A DNA stretch of 6,619 nt from contig UQSX01000127.1 in assembly GCA_900543715.1 (NCBI GenBank), positions 1-6,619 of the forward strand, given 5' to 3'. The translations under genes were made by a program, and so were the position numbers. The stretch's first letter is position 1; every line of letters begins with the position of its first letter. The notes below the pieces were generated by a model that saw only the letters and a program-made list of their open reading frames with translations, ran no database searches and was not told the DNA's origin. This DNA is from an uncultured Blautia sp. (GTDB lineage: Bacteria; Bacillota; Clostridia; Lachnospirales; Lachnospiraceae). This document shows positions 1-5,779 of the stretch, piece after piece.

Positions 1-1353
1 CTGAGCAATACCCTGAAATACTTTTTTGGCGTAGGGGATGCAGGATTCGTTTTAATGAGCAATATTGAAACCTTTTATTTCATGACATTCCTTACAGATC
101 TGGCTGGATTCGGTTCGGCCATCGCAGGTATCATCAACTCGGTATTTACTACAGTAGATGCCTGCCTTTCCTGGCTTTATGGGGGAATCATCAACGGAAC
201 CAAAGCAAAGAAATGGGGACGTTACAGATCCTGGCTGATTCTGGTACCCTGGGCAGTACCTTTTTTATATGCCTTTATGTTTATCAGAGTCAGCGAGAAT
301 GAGATCCTGTCGGCAGTTATCATTATTGCCGCATCCATAGCGTCTCATGTGGTCTGGAATTTTTCGTATGTTGCCAATGCAACTTTGGTCAGCGTAGTTG
401 GAAAGACACCAGAAGAGAAAGCAGTACTTGCTTCTTCAAGGGCTACCTGGAATAATATCGGCGGTCTGCTATTTTCCTACCTGGGACTTCCATTTGCCAC
501 ACTGCTGGCAGGATTTGTGGGAGAGAGAAATCAGTTTGCAGCGGCGGCCTTCTGTCTGGGCTGGCTTATGGTTGCAGGATACTTTGCTCATTTTAAGATG
601 ACGGAAGGCTATGAGGAAGTAGAACAGGAAACAGCTAAAAAAGGCAGTGACAAGACGAAGATCACTATCCGCGAGATGTTCGCATCTCTGTTCCAGAATC
701 CGCAGCTTATGGTCCTTATGCTGGCAGACCTGGCAAAATGGTGCGTGAAGTTTGTTACGGCAGCAGCGGCTATTTACTATTTCCGGGATGCTGCAGGAGA
801 TGCAGGACTGATGACCATGTACACTCTGCTGATTTCCTTAGGAGCTATCGTGGGGGCTTTCTGCATGAGATATCTGGCAAAGAAGTTTTCTTCCAGAACG
901 ACTATGATCATGTCCTATATTGGAATGGCAGTATTTCTGTTCCTGATTTTTGTATTTTATCAGAACCCATATGTGGTCATTCTTCTGATGACGATCGCCC
1001 AGTTCTTCTATGGTATAGCCTTTGCCTCTTCACCGGCCCTGTATGCAGATACTATCGTGTATTCTACCTGGAAGACCGGGAAAGACGCTTCCGGGTGGAT
1101 CATGGGACTGCAGAATCTGCCTCTGAAGGTTGGCGTATTCCTGAGAGGAGTTATTTTAAGTGCCTGTCTGGTGGCTGTAGGCTGGCAGTCAGGAGTGGTA
1201 CTGGAAGGTACCGCAAGACAGGGGATGACGATCGCTTTTGCCCTGGTGCCGGCAATCTTATGTGCAGCAGGTGCAGTGCTGCTCATTTTCGGATTCAAGA
1301 TCACAAAAGAAAAAGTAGAACAATATCAGGCAGAAATTGATGCCCGAGCATAA
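1..1353 (+). CDS. GPH-family MFS transporter (sugar/cation symporter type), 5' end cut by window
   Basis: Cytoplasmic membrane permease of the glycoside-pentoside-hexuronide (MelB-like) branch of the major facilitator superfamily. Frame 1 is open from base 1, and the residues before the first ATG (position 55), including KYFFGVGDAGF, match the usual start of GPH proteins. The gene therefore begins upstream and the ATG at 55 is internal. 450 residues are visible; family members are usually about 450-480, so only a few residues are missing. The family loop motif between helices 2 and 3 is seen as KKWGRYRSW (visible residues 70-78). About twelve hydrophobic segments follow, with a central charged loop near residues 200-220 and a short charged C-terminus. 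The helix 2 acidic pair of MelB is only half kept: D53 is present but the second Asp is S57. The UroD-like gene starts 14 nt downstream, so the two are almost certainly co-transcribed. The substrate is not predictable; a small glycoside or a methylated compound are both possible. Confidence 0.9.
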   Translation: MSNTLKYFFGVGDAGFVLMSNIETFYFMTFLTDLAGFGSAIAGIINSVFTTVDACLSWLYGGIINGTKAKKWGRYRSWLILVPWAVPFLYAFMFIRVSENEILSAVIIIAASIASHVVWNFSYVANATLVSVVGKTPEEKAVLASSRATWNNIGGLLFSYLGLPFATLLAGFVGERNQFAAAAFCLGWLMVAGYFAHFKMTEGYEEVEQETAKKGSDKTKITIREMFASLFQNPQLMVLMLADLAKWCVKFVTAAAAIYYFRDAAGDAGLMTMYTLLISLGAIVGAFCMRYLAKKFSSRTTMIMSYIGMAVFLFLIFVFYQNPYVVILLMTIAQFFYGIAFASSPALYADTIVYSTWKTGKDASGWIMGLQNLPLKVGVFLRGVILSACLVAVGWQSGVVLEGTARQGMTIAFALVPAILCAAGAVLLIFGFKITKEKVEQYQAEIDARA

Positions 1354-1358
1354 GGAGG
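1352..1358 (+). promoter_or_regulatory. Ribosome binding site of the UroD-like gene
   Basis: AAGGAGG overlaps the stop codon of the MFS gene and sits 9 nt before the ATG at 1368. This is close to ideal spacing and supports both the start choice and translational coupling with the transporter. Confidence 0.85.
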
Positions 1359-1367
1359 ATATAAAAT

Positions 1368-2384
1368 ATGTTAAGTCCAAAAGAAAATTTCCTGGAGACT
1401 ATCAAGAAAGACGGAAAACCAGACCGTCTGGTAAAGCAGTTTGAGGGAACAGTATTCTTTCCGCCCAGCCCTGCTTCATCTTACATCAGAGGTAACCGTC
1501 ACAGAGGCATGGAGCCTTTAAAAGATCGGTTTGGAACAGAAATCTTATGGCCACAGAACCAGGTGGCAGCCATGCCTCATGTAACTGCAGAAAATAAAGT
1601 GATCAAAGACATTACAGAATGGAAAGACCAGCTTGTTATGCCGGATCTGGAAGCTAACTGCTCAGACCCTGAGCTGTGGAAGCCTTTTATTGAACAGGCA
1701 GAAGCCGCCAGAGGCGAGGATAAACTGCTGATGGCATTTATGCCCACAGGGGTATTTGAAAGACTCCATTTTCTTATGGGATTTGAGGATATGCTGGTGA
1801 ACTTTCTTCTGGAGCCGGAAGATATGCTGGATCTGTGTAATGCTATCGGGGAATACCGTTTCCAGTATATGAAGCTTATTGTGGATAATTTCAAACCGGA
1901 CATCATGCTTTCTCATGATGACTGGGGATCTAAAAACTCTCTTTTTATCAGCCCAGATACCTGGAGAGAATTTATTAAGCCTCAATATGAGAAGACTTAT
2001 AAATATATGAAAGACCATGGAGTGATCATCATGCACCATGCAGATTCCTTCATGGAACCCATTGTGGAAGACATGGTAGAGCTGGGAATCGATATCTGGC
2101 AGGGAACTTTGCCGGAGAATGATATTGTGAAGCTGCAGAAACAGCTGGATGGCCGCATGACCATTATGGGCGGTATTGATGCATCTATAGTGGACAGGGA
2201 AGATTCCACAGAAGAAGAAATCCGCAGAGAAGTACGCAGAGCTTGTACTCAGTATGGACCGGGAGGTCACTATATCCCATGTATTACTTACGGAGGACCT
2301 GGCTGCCTTTATCCTAATGCGGATCCGATCATTGATGATGAAATCCGGAAATATAATAAAGAGGTTTACGGCATAGAAGAATAG
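1368..2384 (+). CDS. Uroporphyrinogen decarboxylase superfamily protein (non-HemE, methyltransferase-like)
   Basis: A 338-aa soluble TIM-barrel protein of the URO-D superfamily, which includes HemE and the MtaA/MtbA-type corrinoid methyltransferases. Seen in the sequence: the family segment SHDDWGSKNSLFISPDTW (182-199) followed by REFIKPQY, then the metal-site region HHADS (223-227), and WQGTLPENDI (244-253), which is the usual barrel strand after it. MGGID (267-271) and a C-terminal GGHYIPC/GGPGC stretch (299-313) complete the fold. The N-terminal RQAGR signature of true HemE is missing, so haem synthesis is unlikely. In zinc-dependent methyltransferases the motif is HxC with a later Cys; here it reads HAD (224-226), with Cys only at 305 and 313. 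The start at 1368 has an AAGGAGG site 9 nt upstream. Being linked to an MFS importer suggests it acts on the imported compound, perhaps as a demethylase or decarboxylase, but this is inference. A terminator follows. Confidence 0.88.
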   Translation: MLSPKENFLETIKKDGKPDRLVKQFEGTVFFPPSPASSYIRGNRHRGMEPLKDRFGTEILWPQNQVAAMPHVTAENKVIKDITEWKDQLVMPDLEANCSDPELWKPFIEQAEAARGEDKLLMAFMPTGVFERLHFLMGFEDMLVNFLLEPEDMLDLCNAIGEYRFQYMKLIVDNFKPDIMLSHDDWGSKNSLFISPDTWREFIKPQYEKTYKYMKDHGVIIMHHADSFMEPIVEDMVELGIDIWQGTLPENDIVKLQKQLDGRMTIMGGIDASIVDREDSTEEEIRREVRRACTQYGPGGHYIPCITYGGPGCLYPNADPIIDDEIRKYNKEVYGIEE

Positions 2385-2403
2385 TTGTCTGAGAAAATTT
2401 AGG

Positions 2404-2465
2404 AAAGCTGTCCTGGCTGCGTATTGGTATTATGAACATACGCTGAGGGACAGTTTTCTTTTTCC
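2404..2465 (+). terminator. Intrinsic terminator of the MFS/UroD-like operon
   Basis: A two-part hairpin starts about 20 nt after the stop codon. The outer stem pairs CTGTCC (2408-2413) with GGACAG (2448-2453), and the inner stem pairs GCGTAT (2419-2424) with ATACGC (2438-2443). They are separated by a small internal loop of 5 and 4 nt. The T-rich run TTTTCTTTTT follows immediately, and the AAA before the left arm (2404-2406) can pair with its start. Confidence 0.75.
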
Positions 2466-2507
2466 CTTGGAATTTCAGTGACGCTGTCTTAAGAAGGAAA
2501 AATCAGG

Positions 2508-2536
2508 TTGACGAACATGGCCTCGAGGTGTATAAT
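2508..2536 (+). promoter_or_regulatory. Sigma-A promoter of the ABC importer operon
   Basis: The -35 box TTGACG (2508-2513) and the perfect -10 box TATAAT (2531-2536) are separated by exactly 17 nt. Transcription should begin near A2543, giving a leader of about 65 nt. The spacer contains the palindrome CCTCGAGG (2521-2528), a possible operator half-buried under polymerase, though an 8-bp palindrome may be chance. This is the only convincing promoter I see in the window. Confidence 0.85.
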
Positions 2537-2593
2537 AGCACCATTAGAACTTTTGCGCAGTAAAGCGTAACGGTTTTTCGTGATAAAGCAACA

Positions 2594-2599
2594 GGGAGG
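2594..2599 (+). promoter_or_regulatory. Ribosome binding site that decides the start of the binding protein
   Basis: GGGAGG lies 8 nt before the ATG at 2608 but only 2 nt before the in-frame ATG at 2602. Initiation is therefore expected at 2608, which also gives a typical lipoprotein N-terminus beginning MKLKK. Confidence 0.75.
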
Positions 2600-2607
2600 A
2601 AATGAAA

Positions 2608-3633
2608 ATGAAGTTGAAGAAAATATTGGCGATCATGATGGCAGCGACCATGGGTATGGCAATGACTGCCTGCGGGGGAAGTTCTGATTCCGGCTCAGAG
2701 AGCAGCGGTACAGAGGAAAGTGCGTCTTCTGAGTCATCAGGAAGCGGAGAAACTTATACCATAGGTATCTGCCAGCAGATGGAACACGATGCGCTGGATC
2801 AGGCTACCCAGGGATTTATGGATGCCTGTACAGAACTTTTCGGGGAAGGAAATGTAGAATTTGATCAGCAGAATGCTCAGGGCGAGCAGGCTATGTGTTC
2901 TACCATTATTAATAACTTTGTATCTGCAGATGTAGATCTGATCCTGGCAAACGCTACGCTGCCTTTACAGACAGCAGCCCAGGCAACGGCAGATATCCCT
3001 ATCCTGGGAACTTCTATTACAGACTATGCTACAGCTCTTGGCATTGATGACTGGACGGGAGCTACCGGAGTAAATGTTTCCGGAACCAGCGACCTGGCCC
3101 CTATTGATCAGCAGGAGGATATGCTGTTAGAACTGCTGCCGGATACCAAGAAAGTAGGAATTCTTTACTGTTCTGCAGAACCTAATTCCCAGTACCAGGC
3201 ACAGCTTTTTGAGGAAGCTCTGAAAGAAGACGGAATTGAATACGAAGAATATACTGCAGCCGACTCCAATGAAATCCAGACAGTAGTGACCAGCGCCATT
3301 GAAACCTGCGATGCGATCTATATTCCTACAGACAATACTATGGCATCCAATACACAGATTGTAAATAACGTATGTATGCCTGCAAAGATTCCTGTAATCG
3401 CAGGAGAGCAGGGAATCTGTTCCGGATGTGGAATTGCTACTCTGTCAATCAGCTACTATGATATCGGATACACAGCTGGCGAAATGGCTTATCAGGTTCT
3501 GGCAGAAGGCGAGGATATTTCTACTATGGAAATTCAGACTGCTCCGGAAGTAACCAAAATGTATAATCCTACAATCTGTGAAGAATTAGGAATTACCATT
3601 CCGGAAGATTACGAAGCTATCGAGACAGAATAA
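2608..3633 (+). CDS. ABC importer substrate-binding lipoprotein, ABC_sub_bind (TrpX-like) family
   Basis: Extracellular, membrane-tethered ligand-binding protein of 341 aa. The N-terminus has a basic KLKK, a hydrophobic stretch (6-19) and a lipobox MTAC with the lipidated Cys22. A low-complexity Gly/Ser/Glu linker runs to about residue 48. The mature domain shows the hallmarks of the ABC_sub_bind family (PF04392): YTIGICQQMEHDALDQA (50-66), FDQQNAQGE (85-93), DLILANAT (110-117), a SITDY motif (136-140), LLPDTKKVGILY (176-187), the NS after SAEP (193-194), IYIPTDN (237-243) and YYDIGYTAGEMA (283-294). Characterised relatives such as streptococcal TrpX bind tryptophan, but substrates vary across paralogs. 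Nine cysteines lie in the mature domain, including CSGC (271-274), which is unusual for an exported protein. An in-frame ATG at 2602 would add two residues but is too close to the ribosome site. It is first in a three-gene operon, with its own strong promoter. Confidence 0.92.
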   Translation: MKLKKILAIMMAATMGMAMTACGGSSDSGSESSGTEESASSESSGSGETYTIGICQQMEHDALDQATQGFMDACTELFGEGNVEFDQQNAQGEQAMCSTIINNFVSADVDLILANATLPLQTAAQATADIPILGTSITDYATALGIDDWTGATGVNVSGTSDLAPIDQQEDMLLELLPDTKKVGILYCSAEPNSQYQAQLFEEALKEDGIEYEEYTAADSNEIQTVVTSAIETCDAIYIPTDNTMASNTQIVNNVCMPAKIPVIAGEQGICSGCGIATLSISYYDIGYTAGEMAYQVLAEGEDISTMEIQTAPEVTKMYNPTICEELGITIPEDYEAIETE

Positions 3634-3678
3634 TAAATTGTTTTTCATATGCCGCAGCCGGCTAAAGCAGGCAGCGGA

Positions 3679-3696
3679 CTGTCTGAGAACAGACAG
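3679..3696 (+). repeat. Small perfect hairpin after the binding-protein gene
   Basis: CTGTCTG (3679-3685) and CAGACAG (3690-3696) form a perfect 7-bp stem closed by the four-base loop AGAA. No T-run follows. It stands just before the larger 15-bp hairpin. A weaker fold just upstream can pair CCGC (3652-3655) with GCGG (3674-3677) around AGCCGGCT. Confidence 0.65.
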
Positions 3697-3699
3697 GGA

Positions 3700-3740
3700 G
3701 CCGCCGCATTAAACTTTTACATTTTGTTTAATGCGGCGGC
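3700..3740 (+). repeat. Perfect 15-bp inverted repeat between binding protein and permease
   Basis: GCCGCCGCATTAAAC (3700-3714) and GTTTAATGCGGCGGC (3726-3740) pair without mismatch around an 11-nt loop, TTTTACATTTT. Skipping one bulged C (3741), A3699 and G3698 can pair with T3742 and C3743. The stem is very stable at its GC-rich base, but the sequence after it (CTCTGTTGCTG) is not a T-tract, so it is not a standard intrinsic terminator on either strand. It probably protects the 3' end of binding-protein mRNA or thins transcription into the permease and ATPase genes. It shares its core with the palindrome at 6471-6516. Confidence 0.8.
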
Positions 3741-3810
3741 CTCTGTTGCTGTATTGAAAAATGTGATAGATTGATAAAACATAAAAATACACTGGAAAGG
3801 AATAAATGAC

Positions 3811-4755
3811 ATGACTATGACAATGCTGATGGCACTGGACCCGATGGCTCTGGTGCGGTCTCTCCCAGGTAATGCGGCCCAGGGACTTATTTGGGGAATT
3901 ATGGCTTTGGGGGTATACATCACCTTCCGGATCCTGGATTTTGCAGATCTGACGGTAGATGGTTCACTGGCTACAGGAGGAGCCGTGGCGGTAATGCTGA
4001 TACAGGGAGGCATGCACCCTGCCCTGTCTCTGATTTTTGCCTTCCTGGCAGGAATGGCCGCAGGCTTTGTAACAGGCTTTCTTCACACAGCCCTGGGAAT
4101 TCCGGGGATCCTGGCCAGTATTCTGACCCAGATTTCTCTTTATTCTGTAAATCTGGGAATCATGGGAAAGGCCAATCAGAGTATGGGAATCGGACAGAAA
4201 GGCCTGGTAGCTTCTGCCCGTTATGTGACATCTGATAATAGTTATCTGTTTTTCATCGGCCTGATCGTGGGATGCCTTGTCCTTGTGGCTATTGTATATT
4301 GGCTTTTCGGAACAGAGCTTGGAGCTTCTATCCGTGCCACAGGATGTAATCCTCAGATGGCAAGCGCCCAGGGCATCAATACAAATTTCTGCAAAGTTAT
4401 TGCCCTGATGATCTCCAACGGCCTGGTAGGTCTGTGCGGAGGCGTATATGCCCAGTATCAGGGAGCAGCAGATGTAAATGCAGGACGTGGCGCTATTGTT
4501 ATCGGCCTGGCCGCCGTGATCATCAGTGAGGTGATCTTCGGAAAGCTCTGTGCAGGAAAAAAAATTGCCTTTGCCTATACACTGGCATCCGTTTTCGTGG
4601 GAGCTATCTTATATTACATTGCCTATGCTCTGGTAATGTGGCTGGGAATCGACTCTGACTACATGAAACTGTTTTCAGCAGTAGTCGTGACCTGTTTCCT
4701 GGCGGCGCCTTATCTGAAAGGAAAATATCTGGTAAGAAGGAGGATGGCAAAATAA
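3811..4755 (+). CDS. ABC importer permease, BPD_transp_2 family (TrpY-like)
   Basis: Integral membrane subunit, 314 aa, that forms the translocation path for the ligand delivered by the upstream lipoprotein. Eight or nine hydrophobic segments are visible, roughly at 21-41, 53-66, 71-91, 97-117, 146-166, 193-215, 226-244, 252-278 and 285-302. The early FRILDFADLTVDGS (39-52) is characteristic of permeases paired with ABC_sub_bind proteins. The cytoplasmic loop ELGASIRATGCNPQMASAQG (169-188) is the likely docking site for the ATPase. The length is normal for the family (about 290-320). The start at 3811 has AAAGGA about 9-10 nt upstream; further in-frame ATGs at 3817, 3823 and 3829 are possible. 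A tiny ATG ACA TGA at 3806 overlaps the start. I see no convincing promoter in the 177-nt gap before it, so it is probably read through the hairpins from the 2508 promoter. The stop overlaps the ATPase start by one base. Confidence 0.93.
   Translation: MTMTMLMALDPMALVRSLPGNAAQGLIWGIMALGVYITFRILDFADLTVDGSLATGGAVAVMLIQGGMHPALSLIFAFLAGMAAGFVTGFLHTALGIPGILASILTQISLYSVNLGIMGKANQSMGIGQKGLVASARYVTSDNSYLFFIGLIVGCLVLVAIVYWLFGTELGASIRATGCNPQMASAQGINTNFCKVIALMISNGLVGLCGGVYAQYQGAADVNAGRGAIVIGLAAVIISEVIFGKLCAGKKIAFAYTLASVFVGAILYYIAYALVMWLGIDSDYMKLFSAVVVTCFLAAPYLKGKYLVRRRMAK
4737..4743 (+). promoter_or_regulatory. Ribosome binding site of the ABC ATPase, inside the permease gene
   Basis: AAGGAGG lies within the last codons of the permease and 11 nt before the ATG at 4755. 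Because stop and start share one base (TAATG), translation of the two genes is expected to be coupled. A second in-frame ATG at 4764 is 20 nt away and less likely. Confidence 0.7.
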
Positions 4756-5558
4756 TGGGATATATGCTGGAAATCAAAGATCTTCACAAGACCTTTAACA
4801 TAGGAACCATTAATGAAAAAGTAGCTCTGGACGGAGTAAATCTGAATCTGAATCCCGGGGATTTCGTGACTATTATCGGTGGAAACGGGGCGGGAAAATC
4901 TACGACCCTGAACGCCATTGCCGGGGTCTGGCCCATCGACCAGGGAAAAATAATCGTAGACGGAGTGGACATTACCCGGCTGTCGGAACATAAGAGAGCC
5001 GTTTATCTGGGAAGAGTTTTCCAGGACCCTATGACAGGAACTGCCTCTACCATGTCCATTGAGGAAAACATGGCCATTGCCGCCAGAAGAGGAGAGCGCA
5101 GAGGATTCCGCTGGAGTATTTCCAGAAAAGAGAGAGAGTTCTATAAAGAACAATTAAGAGAACTGGATCTGGGACTGGAGGAGCGTCTTACCACAAAGGT
5201 GGGACTGCTTTCCGGAGGACAGAGGCAGGCCATTACCCTGCTGATGGCTTCACTTAAAAAACCAAAGCTTCTTCTTTTGGATGAGCACACAGCGGCTCTT
5301 GATCCCAAGACCGCAGCGAAAGTACTGGAGATTTCTGATAAGATCATTCAGGAACACAGCCTTACAGCTATGATGGTAACCCATAATATGAAGGACGCCA
5401 TTGCCCACGGAAACCGTCTGATCATGATGCATGAAGGAAAAGTGATCTATGACGTAGCGGGAGAAGAGAAGAAGAAACTGCATGTATCCGATCTGCTGGC
5501 TAAATTTGAGGAAGTCAGCGGCGGAGAATTTGCAAACGACCGAATGATGCTGGCATAA
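4755..5558 (+). CDS. ABC importer ATP-binding protein (TrpZ-like)
   Basis: Cytoplasmic ATPase subunit of 267 aa that powers the importer. All nucleotide-binding motifs are present in order: Walker A GGNGAGKST (42-50), Q-loop VFQDP with Gln90, signature LSGGQRQ (152-158), Walker B LLLLDE (172-177) with catalytic Glu177, D-loop AALD (180-183), and switch His210 in VTHN. The usual DEPTSALD reads DEHTAALD, which is typical of this subfamily, as are the MSIEENMAIAARRG stretch (100-113) and the RLIMMHEGK segment (221-229). The length is usual for the family. It is the third gene of the importer operon, overlapping the permease stop by one base, and a strong terminator follows 4 nt after its stop. 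No motif appears degraded, so the system should be functional. The assignment to this class is firm, the substrate is not. Confidence 0.96.
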   Translation: MGYMLEIKDLHKTFNIGTINEKVALDGVNLNLNPGDFVTIIGGNGAGKSTTLNAIAGVWPIDQGKIIVDGVDITRLSEHKRAVYLGRVFQDPMTGTASTMSIEENMAIAARRGERRGFRWSISRKEREFYKEQLRELDLGLEERLTTKVGLLSGGQRQAITLLMASLKKPKLLLLDEHTAALDPKTAAKVLEISDKIIQEHSLTAMMVTHNMKDAIAHGNRLIMMHEGKVIYDVAGEEKKKLHVSDLLAKFEEVSGGEFANDRMMLA

Positions 5559-5562
5559 ATAT

Positions 5563-5607
5563 AAAACCTGTTGTTTTAAGGAAAAAACTTAAAGCAGCAG
5601 GTTTTTT
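5563..5607 (+). terminator. Strong intrinsic terminator of the ABC importer operon
   Basis: The left arm 5565-5580 pairs with the right arm 5588-5603 over 16 positions, 14 Watson-Crick and two G-U, around the 7-nt loop GAAAAAA. A run of six T (5602-5607) completes a textbook terminator. A-rich bases before the stem can extend pairing into the T-run. Confidence 0.92.
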
Positions 5608-5629
5608 AAAAAAGAACAGGGAGATACAA

Positions 5630-5779
5630 ATGGAAGATTCTGAGAGAAGAAAGAGAAGACATTATGCCCGGGAAATAGAGAGAAGAGAACAGGGGAGGAG
5701 AGGGAAAGAAAGAGAAAGGAGGGAAAGAGAGAAAAGAAGGAGGCAGCTGGAGTGTCTATGTGGAAGAACTGGAATATGA
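5630..5779 (+). pseudogene. Arg/Glu-rich N-terminal fragment, out of frame with the serine hydrolase
   Basis: A 49-codon ORF starts at an ATG with AGGGAGA (5618-5624) 5 nt upstream, a good ribosome site lying just after the terminator. It begins MEDSERRKRRHYAREIERRE and continues almost entirely in Arg, Lys and Glu, then ends in GRTGI. Such tails are common as the cytoplasmic N-terminus of membrane-anchored proteins in Clostridia. The hydrolase domain continues in the next frame (+1), and removing one base in the purine tract would join the two into about 275 aa. Even then no hydrophobic segment links them. I therefore read this as the displaced start of the hydrolase gene, disrupted by a frameshift and probably a deletion. 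It could instead be a genuine small basic protein; I do not recognise it as one. Confidence 0.55.
5691..5743 (+). repeat. 53-nt uninterrupted polypurine tract
   Basis: Every base from 5691 to 5743 is A or G, flanked by C5690 and C5744; purine bias extends back to about 5636 with few breaks. It encodes the Arg/Glu/Lys tail in one frame and a Gly/Lys/Glu stretch in the frame of the hydrolase. Such tracts are prone to slippage, which fits the frame break here. Confidence 0.85.

Noticed and set aside
1577..2270. Long minus-strand open frames opposite the UroD-like gene, and similar ones opposite the other genes
   Set aside because: They lie fully inside confident + strand genes, have no ribosome sites or recognisable domains, and their sequence is what complementary frames of real genes produce.
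1368..2384. HemE, the haem-pathway uroporphyrinogen decarboxylase
   Set aside because: The N-terminal RQAGR active-site signature is absent, and the operon context is transport, not haem synthesis.
2543..2607. T-box or other large riboswitch in the importer leader, as seen upstream of some tryptophan transporters
   Set aside because: The leader is only about 65 nt, much too short for a T-box, and no T-box or other riboswitch core motif is visible.
3700..3750. Standard intrinsic terminator after the binding-protein gene
   Set aside because: The stem is excellent, but CTCTGTTGCTG follows instead of a T-run; the reverse strand has none either.
3746..3785. Separate promoter for the permease gene
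   Set aside because: TTGAAA (3754-3759) has no -10 box at workable spacing; the nearest candidate, CATAAA, is 20 nt away and weak.
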